The notes under the pieces are model-generated. The model saw only the letters and a program-made list of their open reading frames with translations. It did not search any database and was not told the origin of the DNA. Of a stretch of 23,608 bases of DNA, positions 14,864 to 23,367 are shown piece by piece. The position numbers and the translations under genes are program-made. The DNA is from JBBQKF01 sp038326615. Its GTDB lineage: Bacteria; Bacillota; Clostridia; Saccharofermentanales; UBA5734. Location: contig JBBQKF010000047.1 in the NCBI GenBank assembly GCA_038326615.1, positions 1 to 23,608 of the forward strand, given 5' to 3'. The stretch's first letter is position 1. Each line of letters starts with the position of its first letter.

Positions 14864-16648
14864 TTAGATTTTTTCTAAACGGTTCTGTTCCATCTCTTCT
14901 TTAGAAAGATATGGGAACATATCATCATAATCTCTTGAAACAAGTGTGCCATCAGGCAATTTGTCTGACGCAACTCGTGGAATTAAAAGTTGCCACTCCG
15001 GAGTCATAACATCACAGATAACTGGGCCATCATAATCAAGCACTTCTCTTATTTTTTCTTCGATAGTTTCAACATTGTCAATTCGAACGCCTTTTATCCC
15101 ATATGCTTTTGCAATTTCAAGAGAATCCGGACACCATACGCCTGAATCTGGACCTTCTCCGACAAGACGGTTATCCATGAAATTACGCTGTGTATGACGA
15201 ATTAAAAGGTATCCATTGTTGTTAAAAATAAAAGTTTTTATAGGAAGCTTATTATGTTTTATTGTTGCAAATTCCTGTATGTTCATTTGCAGACTCCCGT
15301 CACCCGTAATAACAATAGTGCTTTTACGGTTATTTGCAAGGCATGCACCTATCCCTGCCGCCCAATATCCCATGGATGACAGGCCTCCTGTTGTTAAAAA
15401 TTTCTGCCCCTTTTTTATTTTCCATGACTGACATGCAACATGAAAGCAAGAGCCAGTATCTACAAGGATCATGTCGTCCTTTGAAGCCATTTCAGATAGT
15501 TTTCCTGTAAAATAGTAGGAATTTACAGGTTTCTCATCTTTATACTCTGGCAAAACAACAGGATAGTTTTTCTTCCATTTATTGCAGACTCTTATCCAAT
15601 CGCTATAATCAGGCAATTTGTAATCGGCAAAGACTCTATTCAAATTAGTAAAATATTCAAATGCATCAAACTTTGCCTTGTAATCGGCGTTTATGCCAGG
15701 TTTGTCAAGTTCTTCCTGATCAATATCAACCACATATTTAAAAGCATTCTTGCCAAATGTTTTAGCATTATGCCCGACAAGAGCTGCTGCTAATCTGCAA
15801 CCAACCGATAAAATAATATCAGCATTCTGAATCGCAATATTTGCTGAGCGTTCACCATAATTACCTGGTCGTCCAACATATAAATCATTGTCACTTTCAA
15901 TCAGGTCAATCCCAAGTCTTGATGTAATTACAGGGATTCTTGCTTTCATTGCAAACTCATAAAAAACCTCACGGGCTCCTGAAAGACTAACTCCCTGCCC
16001 TACCAGCAATACTGGACGTTTTGCTGCAAGAAGCAATTCATAGGCTTTTTTTACAGCTTGACTTACTGATATTCTGCCATATTCTTCCTCTTCAGGTATA
16101 TAATGCGAAATATATCTCTCATCAACTTCTGTTTTTTGGATGTCAAGTGGAACATCAATCCATACCGGTCCCGGGCGGCCTGTTGTTGCTTCGTGAAATG
16201 CCTTTTCGAGGTAATACGCAATTTTTTGTGCATCATCGACTGTTATAAAATATTTTGTTACATTTTCAACAAGTGGCCTAATATTTATTCCCTGTATACC
16301 AAACTGGCGAATTTTTGTCTTATCCTGATATTGTACGAAAGATAATGCTGCCTGACCAGAAATAATTATCATAGGTGATGAATCTGTGTATGCGCCAACC
16401 AGCCCATTCATTGCATTAACACTTCCAGGACCAGCCGTGACAAGAGCAATTCCTGGTTTATTAGTTATTCTCCCATATGCGTCTGCTGCCATTGCTGCCG
16501 ATTGTTCATGGTGCGTACAAATAATATTATATTTACCATGTTTCCCGACAGCATCGTTTAGGAACATTGCCTGACCGCCTGTTACCATAAATACTGTGTC
16601 TAGGCTTTTCTTATAAAGGTAATCAAAAATATACTCCGAAACATTCAT
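14864..16648 (-). CDS. ThDP-dependent carboligase of the acetolactate synthase/YerE type
   Basis: This 594-residue protein has the three-domain architecture of acetohydroxyacid synthase relatives. Glu48 in the HHEQSAAMAADAYGR segment is the cofactor-activating glutamate, GPGSVNAMNGL (73-83) and GRPGPVWIDVP (157-167) are family marks, and the ThDP motif runs from GDGS (449-452) to NNNGY (476-480). In Yersinia the related YerE adds an acetyl unit from pyruvate to C4 of CDP-3,6-dideoxy-4-ketoglucose. Here rfbFGH would supply that acceptor, while the two genes just upstream would make 4-hydroxy-2-oxopentanoate, a possible alternative donor. An ordinary biosynthetic acetolactate synthase is less likely because no valine or isoleucine genes or small subunit lie nearby. 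A GAGGAG site stands 8 bases before the ATG. Donor choice is inference. Confidence 0.9.
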   Translation of the reverse strand: MNVSEYIFDYLYKKSLDTVFMVTGGQAMFLNDAVGKHGKYNIICTHHEQSAAMAADAYGRITNKPGIALVTAGPGSVNAMNGLVGAYTDSSPMIIISGQAALSFVQYQDKTKIRQFGIQGINIRPLVENVTKYFITVDDAQKIAYYLEKAFHEATTGRPGPVWIDVPLDIQKTEVDERYISHYIPEEEEYGRISVSQAVKKAYELLLAAKRPVLLVGQGVSLSGAREVFYEFAMKARIPVITSRLGIDLIESDNDLYVGRPGNYGERSANIAIQNADIILSVGCRLAAALVGHNAKTFGKNAFKYVVDIDQEELDKPGINADYKAKFDAFEYFTNLNRVFADYKLPDYSDWIRVCNKWKKNYPVVLPEYKDEKPVNSYYFTGKLSEMASKDDMILVDTGSCFHVACQSWKIKKGQKFLTTGGLSSMGYWAAGIGACLANNRKSTIVITGDGSLQMNIQEFATIKHNKLPIKTFIFNNNGYLLIRHTQRNFMDNRLVGEGPDSGVWCPDSLEIAKAYGIKGVRIDNVETIEEKIREVLDYDGPVICDVMTPEWQLLIPRVASDKLPDGTLVSRDYDDMFPYLSKEEMEQNRLEKI

Positions 16649-16712
16649 TTTTCATTCTCCTCGTTTTTTTCGATTTAGATTTTTTTGTTTATTTTTCCGA
16701 TCCGCGTAGCAC

Positions 16713-17756
16713 TTACAGCAATGACTCCAATTGGTAAGTAAAATCATCAACTCTATTTTTGCGCGAAAGCATCTGCGCAATTTCAATAATCATGTCTTCT
16801 TGTCCACCAACGGCTTTTCTTCTTCCTAATTCAACAAATATATCTCTTGGATCAACATTAAACTGAACAGCAGCTTTTCTTACATGAGACTCAAAGGAGG
16901 AGAAAACTCCAGCCATACCGCTTACGATTGTTAGAGCAGATAATCCTTTATCTATATCCATCATCTCTTTAATAATATTTTCACTAGCATCAAGAATTCT
17001 ATAGAAATCAACTCCAGTTTTAACCCCAGTTTTCTTGAGTAAAGCAATAAAAGCCTCGAGCTGGCAATTGCCTGCACCTGCGCCAAATCCTCTTAGTGTT
17101 CCATCTATAATCGATGCGCCTTCAATATAAGCTGTATAAGCATTAGAAACAGCAAGCCCTAGATTGTTATGCGAATGAAACCCAAGTTTAACCTCCATAT
17201 TATCATACAAAGTTGAAATTGTCCTTCTAGTAAGCTCAGGAGTAGAAGCTCCTGCCGAGTCCATAATTATTACGCCCATTGCTCCATATGACTGCATTTT
17301 TTGTGCTTCTTCAAGAAGTTTCTCTGTTGAAGTCATATGATACATCATCAAAACTCCATATGCATCTTTACCTTTACTTCTTATAAACTCAATGTGCTGT
17401 CTTGTTACATCTGCCTCTGTGCAGTGCGATGCAACGCAAATAAGGTCAACCCCCGATTCAATTGCTGGTTCTATGTGTTCTTTGATTGTACCAAACCCTG
17501 GAATCAGGAAAGTCCCAAGTTTAGTCTTATCAAGATTCTCACGTGCAGTTTGCAACATTGTCTGATCATCTAACAATGAAATCCCTACCTGAAGCGACGA
17601 TGCTCCCATTCCATTGCCATGTCCCACAATAATTGTATGCATTCCTGCACTATCCATCGCCTGACAGTAATCCTTAATGTTGGATTTACTTATCTGATGT
17701 TTAATTGCATGAGATCCATCTCTTAATGTCGAATCAAAAAATTGTATCCTACTCAT
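16713..17756 (-). CDS. 4-hydroxy-2-oxovalerate aldolase (class II pyruvate aldolase, DmpG/BphI-like)
   Basis: This 347-residue TIM-barrel protein matches DmpG/BphI along its length. Arg12, Asp13 and His16 in TLRDGSHA, the metal ligands His194 and His196 in FHSHNN, SHCTEADVTRQHIE (110-123), GAGAGNCQLEAF (225-236) and GGQEDM are all present. The enzyme reversibly joins pyruvate and acetaldehyde to 4-hydroxy-2-oxopentanoate, using a divalent metal, and in known systems forms a channelling complex with the acetaldehyde dehydrogenase encoded just upstream here. Three pocket positions differ from DmpG/BphI (Phe83, Ile85, Phe285). No meta-cleavage genes for aromatic degradation are near; the neighbours are sugar genes, so a synthetic direction is likely. 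I prefer the ATG at 17756 (AGGAAA before it); an in-frame ATG at 17777 would add seven residues and has no site. Confidence 0.93.
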   Translation of the reverse strand: MSRIQFFDSTLRDGSHAIKHQISKSNIKDYCQAMDSAGMHTIIVGHGNGMGASSLQVGISLLDDQTMLQTARENLDKTKLGTFLIPGFGTIKEHIEPAIESGVDLICVASHCTEADVTRQHIEFIRSKGKDAYGVLMMYHMTSTEKLLEEAQKMQSYGAMGVIIMDSAGASTPELTRRTISTLYDNMEVKLGFHSHNNLGLAVSNAYTAYIEGASIIDGTLRGFGAGAGNCQLEAFIALLKKTGVKTGVDFYRILDASENIIKEMMDIDKGLSALTIVSGMAGVFSSFESHVRKAAVQFNVDPRDIFVELGRRKAVGGQEDMIIEIAQMLSRKNRVDDFTYQLESLL

Positions 17757-17972
17757 TTTCCTACCAATAATTAACATTTTAAAAAAATTAAATTGCTAAC
17801 TATCCTTCCTGTATTCTTTCTACCTTTTTGTTTTCATTATGTTTATTATCTTTCTATTTATTATCTTTCTATTTATTATATATTTTGATAGTACTGTGTA
17901 TATTGTTTAATTGCTTTATTATATATTGCAAGTTACAGTCGATTTCAAGATTTACTTAATAGCATATTATCA
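17757..17972. other. Gap with 15-bp tandem repeat between dehydrogenase and aldolase genes
   Basis: An AT-rich gap of about 200 bases. At 17842-17879 the unit TTTATTATCTTTCTA occurs twice fully and then partly. No gene, terminator or convincing promoter was recognised, so the two flanking genes may be co-transcribed. Confidence 0.6.
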
Positions 17973-18848
17973 CTATTGATTTGTCAATCTTTTTGCATAC
18001 TCTTCGGCAATATTAATTGCTGCACATGTTATTATATCGAGGTTTCCTGAATATTCAGGGAGAAAATCACCTAACCCTAAAACTTCAATCGTTGTTGTAA
18101 CACGATTGTTTTCAAATAAAGGACCAACAACTATTCTGTAACCAGGAACATATTTTCTAATCTTTTCCGCCATTTTATTTACTTCTATGACTATTTTGTC
18201 CATATCCGGATTCTCAATTAACGCATATATTGTATTGCGCATAATAATTGGAGGCTCTGCTGGGTTTAGTGTAATTATTGCTTTAGTCCTTGGAATCCCT
18301 GTAAATATTGATAATGCGTCCTTTGTTGTTTGCGTAAATTCATCTATATTGTTTCTTGTGCCCGAGCCTGCGGATTTAGATGCAATGCTTGCGACAATTT
18401 CTAAATATTGAGTATCAGGATGAACTTTTGCTATAGCAAATGCAATTGGTATAGTTGCCTGCCCACCACATGTTATTAGATTAACATTGCTTTCATTAAG
18501 GCACTCTTCAAGGTTAATGACTGGCACACACATCCGTCCTATTTTTGAAGGAGTAAGATCAATTGCGAATTTATTAAGTTTCTTTAGGACTGGAGCGTTG
18601 TAACAGTGAACTTTTGCAGAAGAAGCATCAAATACAATTTCGCAGTAAGACGGATTCTCTTCTATTGCGTGAATTGAATCAAAAGATACTGGAACGCCTA
18701 ACTCCTTTGCGATTGAGATTCCTTTTGAATCAAGGTTTCGTCCAGCAAAGATGCCGCATTCAAGATATTGGGACCTTTGTATTTTAATTAATAAATCCGT
18801 ACCTATATTCCCTGTACCTATAATTCCAACTTTAACTTTCTTACCCAT
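17973..18848 (-). CDS. Acylating acetaldehyde dehydrogenase (DmpF/BphJ-like)
   Basis: This 291-residue protein belongs to the short acylating aldehyde dehydrogenases that partner class II pyruvate aldolases. The Rossmann loop GIIGTGNIGTD is at 8-18, the catalytic Cys127 sits in ITCGGQATIP, and VASIASKSAGSGTRNNIDEFT and LNPAEPP are family motifs. It interconverts acetyl-CoA and acetaldehyde with NAD(H). In aromatic degradation it consumes acetaldehyde; here, next to sugar genes, running as acetyl-CoA reduction to feed the aldolase makes more sense. It is about 15-20 residues shorter than DmpF because a segment between the YVPGYR and the LPEYSGNLDI motifs is missing. GGAAGG precedes the ATG by a few bases. 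It is the first gene of the minus-strand operon, followed by the aldolase gene. Confidence 0.93.
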   Translation of the reverse strand: MGKKVKVGIIGTGNIGTDLLIKIQRSQYLECGIFAGRNLDSKGISIAKELGVPVSFDSIHAIEENPSYCEIVFDASSAKVHCYNAPVLKKLNKFAIDLTPSKIGRMCVPVINLEECLNESNVNLITCGGQATIPIAFAIAKVHPDTQYLEIVASIASKSAGSGTRNNIDEFTQTTKDALSIFTGIPRTKAIITLNPAEPPIIMRNTIYALIENPDMDKIVIEVNKMAEKIRKYVPGYRIVVGPLFENNRVTTTIEVLGLGDFLPEYSGNLDIITCAAINIAEEYAKRLTNQ

Positions 18849-19202
18849 AAGGTCCTTCCGTTTCTAAAATTTACTATGTCTGATTTTTAATGCATCACAT
18901 ATAAAAGCATTTCAGACTCAATTCATAAATAAATCATAACATAAAACATCGCTTTTGTAATACTTTTTGAATTCTTAGATTTATATTTTTTGAAATACAG
19001 AAATTTATTGTGTTATAATGTAAGCAAAAACTGTAAACCATAAATAAGATTTAGCTAGGTTCAAAGAAGATCAATCAATTATATATCAAGGTAATCAAGA
19101 ATAATTTCAGTCATGTCGAATACATTAATTTAAAAAATTGAAAATTTTAAAAAGTTTAAAATTTTTAAAACAAATTAAAACCAGGACGGAGGATTTAATA
19201 AT
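18849..19202. other. Divergent intergenic region
   Basis: This 354-base region separates the minus-strand dehydrogenase operon from the plus-strand TraX-family gene and should hold promoters for both. Only the plus-strand one is clear to me. An AT-rich run of TTTAAAATTT-like words lies at 19130-19180. Confidence 0.6.
18990..19019 (+). promoter_or_regulatory. Sigma-A-type promoter upstream of the TraX-family gene
   Basis: TTGAAA (18990-18995), an 18-base spacer and a perfect TATAAT (19014-19019). Transcription from here would leave a leader of roughly 175 bases before the ATG at 19203. Confidence 0.6.
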
Positions 19203-20069
19203 ATGTTAAAATGGCTGGCGTTATTGTTTATGACAATCGACCATATCGCATATTATTTTTATTCATTTCTGCCTCCTGACGTCTATATTTTCATGCGATG
19301 TTTAGGAAGGCTTGCATTTCCTATTTTTGCATACTATCTTGTCACAGGATTTAATCACACCCGTGATCCATTCCGCTATCTTATCAGAATGGCATGTTGG
19401 GCAACAGTTACACATTTCGGTCTTGCGGCAGCTTCAGTTTTCACAGGAAGACAAGCAGACATATGGACAATCACTTGGACCAACGTCATGGTTTTATTCA
19501 CATTCGCAATAACAATGCTGATTGGTTATGACCTCGCGATGCGTTCGTATCATGACATGATAGTTAGCATGACACCGATAAGTGACACTCCATTTAAAAT
19601 GCTGGAGACTCATTACGACGTAAAGGTAAACCTTGGCGGAATTTCCTTATCCCCTCGAATAGGAATACCACTTGGAATTACAGCCATTTTGGTCTCTTTT
19701 TGGGCGGTTTATATTTTAAAAGCAGACTATGAATTTTATGGACTATTGACAGTTCTTTTCATTTATATAGCATATCAAAAAGAAACTGGCAAAATATCGT
19801 TGCAGGTCTTGTTTTTCCTGCTGCTGGTTTTGAACACCGGATACGTAATAATGGCAGCAATAACCGGCGGCAATGTATTTTTTTCGTTCATTCAAAGCTT
19901 GTCAATTATAAGCATTTTCTTCTTTTCTCTTGCAAAACAAAATATCAAAAAGCCTGGAATACTATCAAAATACTTTTTTTATATATACTATCCCGCACAT
20001 ATGATAATTTTAATAATTTTATCAGGGTTTTGGGAGAAAATTATTAATTTTGTAAAAGAATTAGTTTAG
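19203..20069 (+). CDS. TraX-family membrane protein
   Basis: This 288-residue polytopic membrane protein is a TraX-family member. The opening LKWLALLFMTIDHIAYYF, then RCLGRLAFPIFAYYLVTGFNHT split over residues 32-53, are the conserved N-terminal signature; the Asp-His pair lies at 13-14. About eight to nine hydrophobic segments follow, ending in YFFYIYYPAHM, the conserved C-terminal part shared with acyltransferase-3-like proteins. TraX of the F plasmid acetylates pilin; chromosomal homologues in Gram-positive bacteria are probably acyltransferases of surface molecules, but the substrate is unknown. A central insertion (about 110-145) between helices is hydrophilic. GGAGG stands about 10 bases before the ATG. 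It is divergent from the sugar operon and so need not belong to it. Confidence 0.85.
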   Translation: MLKWLALLFMTIDHIAYYFYSFLPPDVYIFMRCLGRLAFPIFAYYLVTGFNHTRDPFRYLIRMACWATVTHFGLAAASVFTGRQADIWTITWTNVMVLFTFAITMLIGYDLAMRSYHDMIVSMTPISDTPFKMLETHYDVKVNLGGISLSPRIGIPLGITAILVSFWAVYILKADYEFYGLLTVLFIYIAYQKETGKISLQVLFFLLLVLNTGYVIMAAITGGNVFFSFIQSLSIISIFFFSLAKQNIKKPGILSKYFFYIYYPAHMIILIILSGFWEKIINFVKELV

Positions 20070-20193
20070 AAATTTATTTAGATGTCTTTTTCTAAATTGA
20101 TTTGCATATAATCTGATTTTTTATTCATAATTATGTATATCTTTATTCATATAAGGGTTTTGTTATCTATCAGAAGTTAATTTATATGTTTAT

Positions 20194-20436
20194 TTAAGGT
20201 TCAATGTGATTGATTAGCTTTTCGTACATCTCATCGCCGACACATTCACGGGCACTTTTGCACCATTTAATACATGATGTAATATTGTTATATATCACAA
20301 AACCGCATTTCGGACACTCCTGCTGAAGGTCAGATGAAAAAAGCTCAACTTCTGTTCCACAGGTCGGGCATTTTTTTGTTTTCAGTGTAGGTGTTCCGCT
20401 AATATTTGCGGCACCAGGACAAAATTTTACAGCCAT
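20194..20436 (-). CDS. Small zinc-ribbon protein
   Basis: An 80-residue protein with two clear Cys pairs, CPTCG (near 23-27) and CPKCG (near 41-45), forming a zinc ribbon, plus further cysteines in FCPGA and ITSCIKWCKSARECVG. The C-terminal half is helical. Small proteins of this kind occur in clostridial genomes; I cannot assign a function. GGAGGT precedes the ATG at the right distance. It is convergent with the TraX-family gene and divergent from leuS. Its real existence is supported by the cysteine pattern and the ribosome binding site. Confidence 0.75.
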   Translation of the reverse strand: MAVKFCPGAANISGTPTLKTKKCPTCGTEVELFSSDLQQECPKCGFVIYNNITSCIKWCKSARECVGDEMYEKLINHIEP

Positions 20437-20880
20437 ATTAACCTCCGTTGCTCACATTTTAAAATTTAATTTTTCGTTATAAATAAAAATGCGCAGTTAC
20501 CCTCCATAATTTTTCAGTCAAATCAGTACTCCATTATTAACTAACCTCCATTCATATGGTCAGAATTCAATAATGTCAGTATAATTTAAGGTAATTGGTT
20601 TGCATTAGGAACATTTCTTAATATTTTTAACCAAACCGTAAATGTTTGCTAATGCTTTTATAATAACAGCAATTGCTTTGTCTTCATGTTTCAAAGGTTA
20701 CCAAATCAACAAATGAATTTGACAATCGAATCATCAATCGAATTAACAAGCTATTAATTGTAAGTTTACCTCTTTAACTCGGTGTTTTTGATTTTTACGT
20801 GCAAGGCCTTTATAAATGTGATAAAATAGTCACCATTACGATAAATAATATCAATTATCTATATGTTTTTGGAGGTTCTA
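20437..20880. other. Intergenic region upstream of leuS
   Basis: About 440 AT-rich bases. It holds the promoter candidate below. A second one may be TGGTCA (20557-20562), 17 bases, TATAAT (20580-20585). I found no T-box leader: the conserved AGGGTGGNACCGCG antiterminator sequence is absent. No gene was recognised. Confidence 0.6.
20788..20816 (+). promoter_or_regulatory. Probable sigma-A-type promoter of leuS
   Basis: TTGATT (20788-20793), a 17-base spacer and TATAAA (20811-20816), about 65 bases before the leuS ATG. Confidence 0.5.
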
Positions 20881-23355
20881 ATGTCTTATTCAATTGAAGT
20901 TGATCGCAAATGGCAAAAAAAGTGGGATGAAAGCAAAGTTAATCAGTTTGATCCTGAGAGGAAAGACAAAAAGCTTTATGTTCTTGAAATGTTTTCATAT
21001 CCTTCTGGTTCAAACCTGCATGTAGGGCATTGGTATAATTATTCATTGTCTGATTCATGGGCTCGAATGAAGAAAATGCAAGGCTTCAATGTGTTTCAGC
21101 CTATGGGATTTGATGCATTCGGTCTTCCTGCAGAAAATTATGCAATAAAGACTGGAATACATCCATATGACAGCACAATCCAAAACATTGCCACGATGGA
21201 AACGCAATTGCGGGAAATGGGTGGAATGTTTGACTGGGATTATGAAGTAGTAACTTGCATGCCTGAATACTATAAGTGGAATCAATGGCTGTTTCTACAA
21301 CTATATAAGAACGGGCTCGCGTATCGCAAGAATGCACCTGTTAACTGGTGTCCAAAATGCAATACTGTGCTTGCAAACGAGCAAGTTGTTAACGGTTCCT
21401 GCGAAAGATGCGAGACTGAAGTTACCAAGAAAACCCTTACACAGTGGTTCTTTAAAATTACTGCATACGCTCAGGAACTTCTGGATAAATTACCAGAGCT
21501 TGACTGGCCGGAAAGAACTAAAAAAATTCAGACAAACTGGATTGGAAGATCCGAAGGCGCCCAAATTGCATTTGAAGCAGTTAAAAATGACGAATTATTA
21601 AGAAATGAGAACGGTGAACCATTGCTCTTAAAAGTTTTTACAACCCGTGCAGACACCGTCTATGGTGTTACGTATGTTGTAGTTGCTCCCGAAAGCGAAA
21701 TTTGCGAATTTTTGACAACAGACTCAAACAAAGAGGCTGTTAGCAATTATCGTGAACAGACAAAGAAGGCTAGTGACATTGACCGTATGTCAACCGTCAG
21801 AGAGAAAACTGGTGTTTTTACCGGTTCATATGCAATTCACCCAATAACAAAAGCGCAGGTTCCTATCTGGGCATCAGATTATGTCATCGCTGGATATGGA
21901 ACAGGAGTTGTAATGGCTGTTCCTGCACATGACGAAAGAGATTTTGAATTTGCAAAGAAATTTAATCTTCCCATTAATCGTGTAATAACTTCAGCAGATG
22001 GTTCTGATTGTGAGCTTCCCTTTTGCGATAAAGGTATCAATGTTGCAAGTGAAGAATTTGATGGATTACCCTTCAAAGAGGCTATTGATGGTATAATTAC
22101 AAAACTATCTAAAGATAATATGGGAAGCAAAAAAATAAATTACAGATTGCGCGACTGGCTTGTATCAAGGCAAAGATACTGGGGTACACCTATTCCATTC
22201 GTTTACTGCGATGTCTGTGGTGCAGTCCCTGTTCCTGAAGAGGATTTACCAGTAGAACTTCCTTACGATGTGGAATTTAAGCCTGATGGACAGTCCCCAT
22301 TAGCAAAATCAGAAACGTTTATAAATACAATTTGCCCACACTGTGGAGGACCAGCAAAACGTGATCCTGACACTTTGGATACATTTGTTTGCTCATCCTG
22401 GTATCAAATGAGATATGTTGACAATAAGAATAACGCAAAGCCTTTTGAAAAAGTTCTTGTTGATTCAATGCTACCTGTTGATAAATATATTGGGGGTGCT
22501 GAACATGCGGCAATGCATCTTCTCTACTCGCGATTTGTAACAAAAGCCTTGCGAGATATGGGTTTCTTAAGTTTTGATGAACCATTTCAATCCTTAGTTC
22601 ACCAGGGAACAATTCTGGGAGAAGACGGACAAAAAATGTCCAAATCGAAGGGGAACACAATATGTCCCGACGATTATATTATCAAACATGGATCCGATGT
22701 TTTCCGTATGTATCTCGGTTTCGGATTTGCATATACTGATGGTGGCCCCTGGAATGATGACGGCGTCAAGGCAATAGCAAAATTCGTTGCTCGAGTTGAG
22801 CGTTTAGTTGATGAAGCAATCAATATGAAATCAAAATTAACTTCATCCTCATTTGGTTCTGCTGAGAAAGCCCTACAATATACAAGACACTATACAATTA
22901 AAGCTGTAACTAATGATGCCGAGAAATTTCAATTCAACACTTCTATTGCAAGACTTATGGAATTATTAACTGCAATTAATCAGTACCAATCTGCATGCGG
23001 TCAAAAACCAAACACATTATTCTTTGATACTGTAAAAGATTTAGTCTTATTATTTGCTCCATTTACTCCTCATTTCGCAGAAGAAATGTGGGAAAAGCTC
23101 GGATTTAATTTTTCTATCTTCCAACAGAATTGGCCTAAGTTTGACGAAGAAGCAATGATTCTTGACGAAATCGAAATCGGAGTTCAAATGAATGGTTCGC
23201 TAAAGTCGAGAGTTACTATCCCAACAAATGCAACTGCACCGGAAGTCGAGCAGATTGTTTTAGCTGATGAAGCAGTGCAAAAACAGCTTGAAGGAAAAAG
23301 CATTGTTAAGTTCATATATGTTAAGGGAAGATTAGCAAATATTGTAGTAAAATGA
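20881..23355 (+). CDS. leuS: Leucyl-tRNA synthetase
   Basis: This 824-residue class I aminoacyl-tRNA synthetase charges tRNA-Leu with leucine in the cytoplasm. The HIGH-type motif reads HVGHW at residues 47-51 and the KMSKS loop is intact (GQKMSKSKGNT, near 585). A zinc-type module with CPKCN and CERC follows near 155-180, and the CP1 editing domain with TTRADTVYGVTYVV and GTGVVMAVPAHDERD (the editing Asp) is present, as are the C-terminal anticodon-binding domains. Length is normal for bacterial LeuRS. I chose the ATG at 20881 (MSYSIEVDRK), with GGAGG 6-7 bases upstream; an ATG at 20863 lies before this site and would add six residues. Its stop codon runs almost directly into a microsatellite, with no terminator seen. 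Confidence 0.97.
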   Translation: MSYSIEVDRKWQKKWDESKVNQFDPERKDKKLYVLEMFSYPSGSNLHVGHWYNYSLSDSWARMKKMQGFNVFQPMGFDAFGLPAENYAIKTGIHPYDSTIQNIATMETQLREMGGMFDWDYEVVTCMPEYYKWNQWLFLQLYKNGLAYRKNAPVNWCPKCNTVLANEQVVNGSCERCETEVTKKTLTQWFFKITAYAQELLDKLPELDWPERTKKIQTNWIGRSEGAQIAFEAVKNDELLRNENGEPLLLKVFTTRADTVYGVTYVVVAPESEICEFLTTDSNKEAVSNYREQTKKASDIDRMSTVREKTGVFTGSYAIHPITKAQVPIWASDYVIAGYGTGVVMAVPAHDERDFEFAKKFNLPINRVITSADGSDCELPFCDKGINVASEEFDGLPFKEAIDGIITKLSKDNMGSKKINYRLRDWLVSRQRYWGTPIPFVYCDVCGAVPVPEEDLPVELPYDVEFKPDGQSPLAKSETFINTICPHCGGPAKRDPDTLDTFVCSSWYQMRYVDNKNNAKPFEKVLVDSMLPVDKYIGGAEHAAMHLLYSRFVTKALRDMGFLSFDEPFQSLVHQGTILGEDGQKMSKSKGNTICPDDYIIKHGSDVFRMYLGFGFAYTDGGPWNDDGVKAIAKFVARVERLVDEAINMKSKLTSSSFGSAEKALQYTRHYTIKAVTNDAEKFQFNTSIARLMELLTAINQYQSACGQKPNTLFFDTVKDLVLLFAPFTPHFAEEMWEKLGFNFSIFQQNWPKFDEEAMILDEIEIGVQMNGSLKSRVTIPTNATAPEVEQIVLADEAVQKQLEGKSIVKFIYVKGRLANIVVK

Positions 23356-23367
23356 AATAGAATAGAA

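Noticed and set aside
14864..16648. Housekeeping acetolactate synthase for branched-chain amino acids
   Set aside because: No small subunit or ilv genes are near, and the gene is embedded between an aldolase and an SDR in a sugar operon.
16713..18848. Aromatic meta-cleavage degradation operon
   Set aside because: Only the last two steps are present; no dioxygenase, hydrolase or hydratase genes accompany them, and all neighbours are glycan genes.
20065..20096. Hairpin TTTAGAAA ... TTTCTAAA after the TraX-family gene
   Set aside because: The 8-bp stem is AT-rich, has a 16-base loop and no adjacent T-run, so it is not a convincing terminator.
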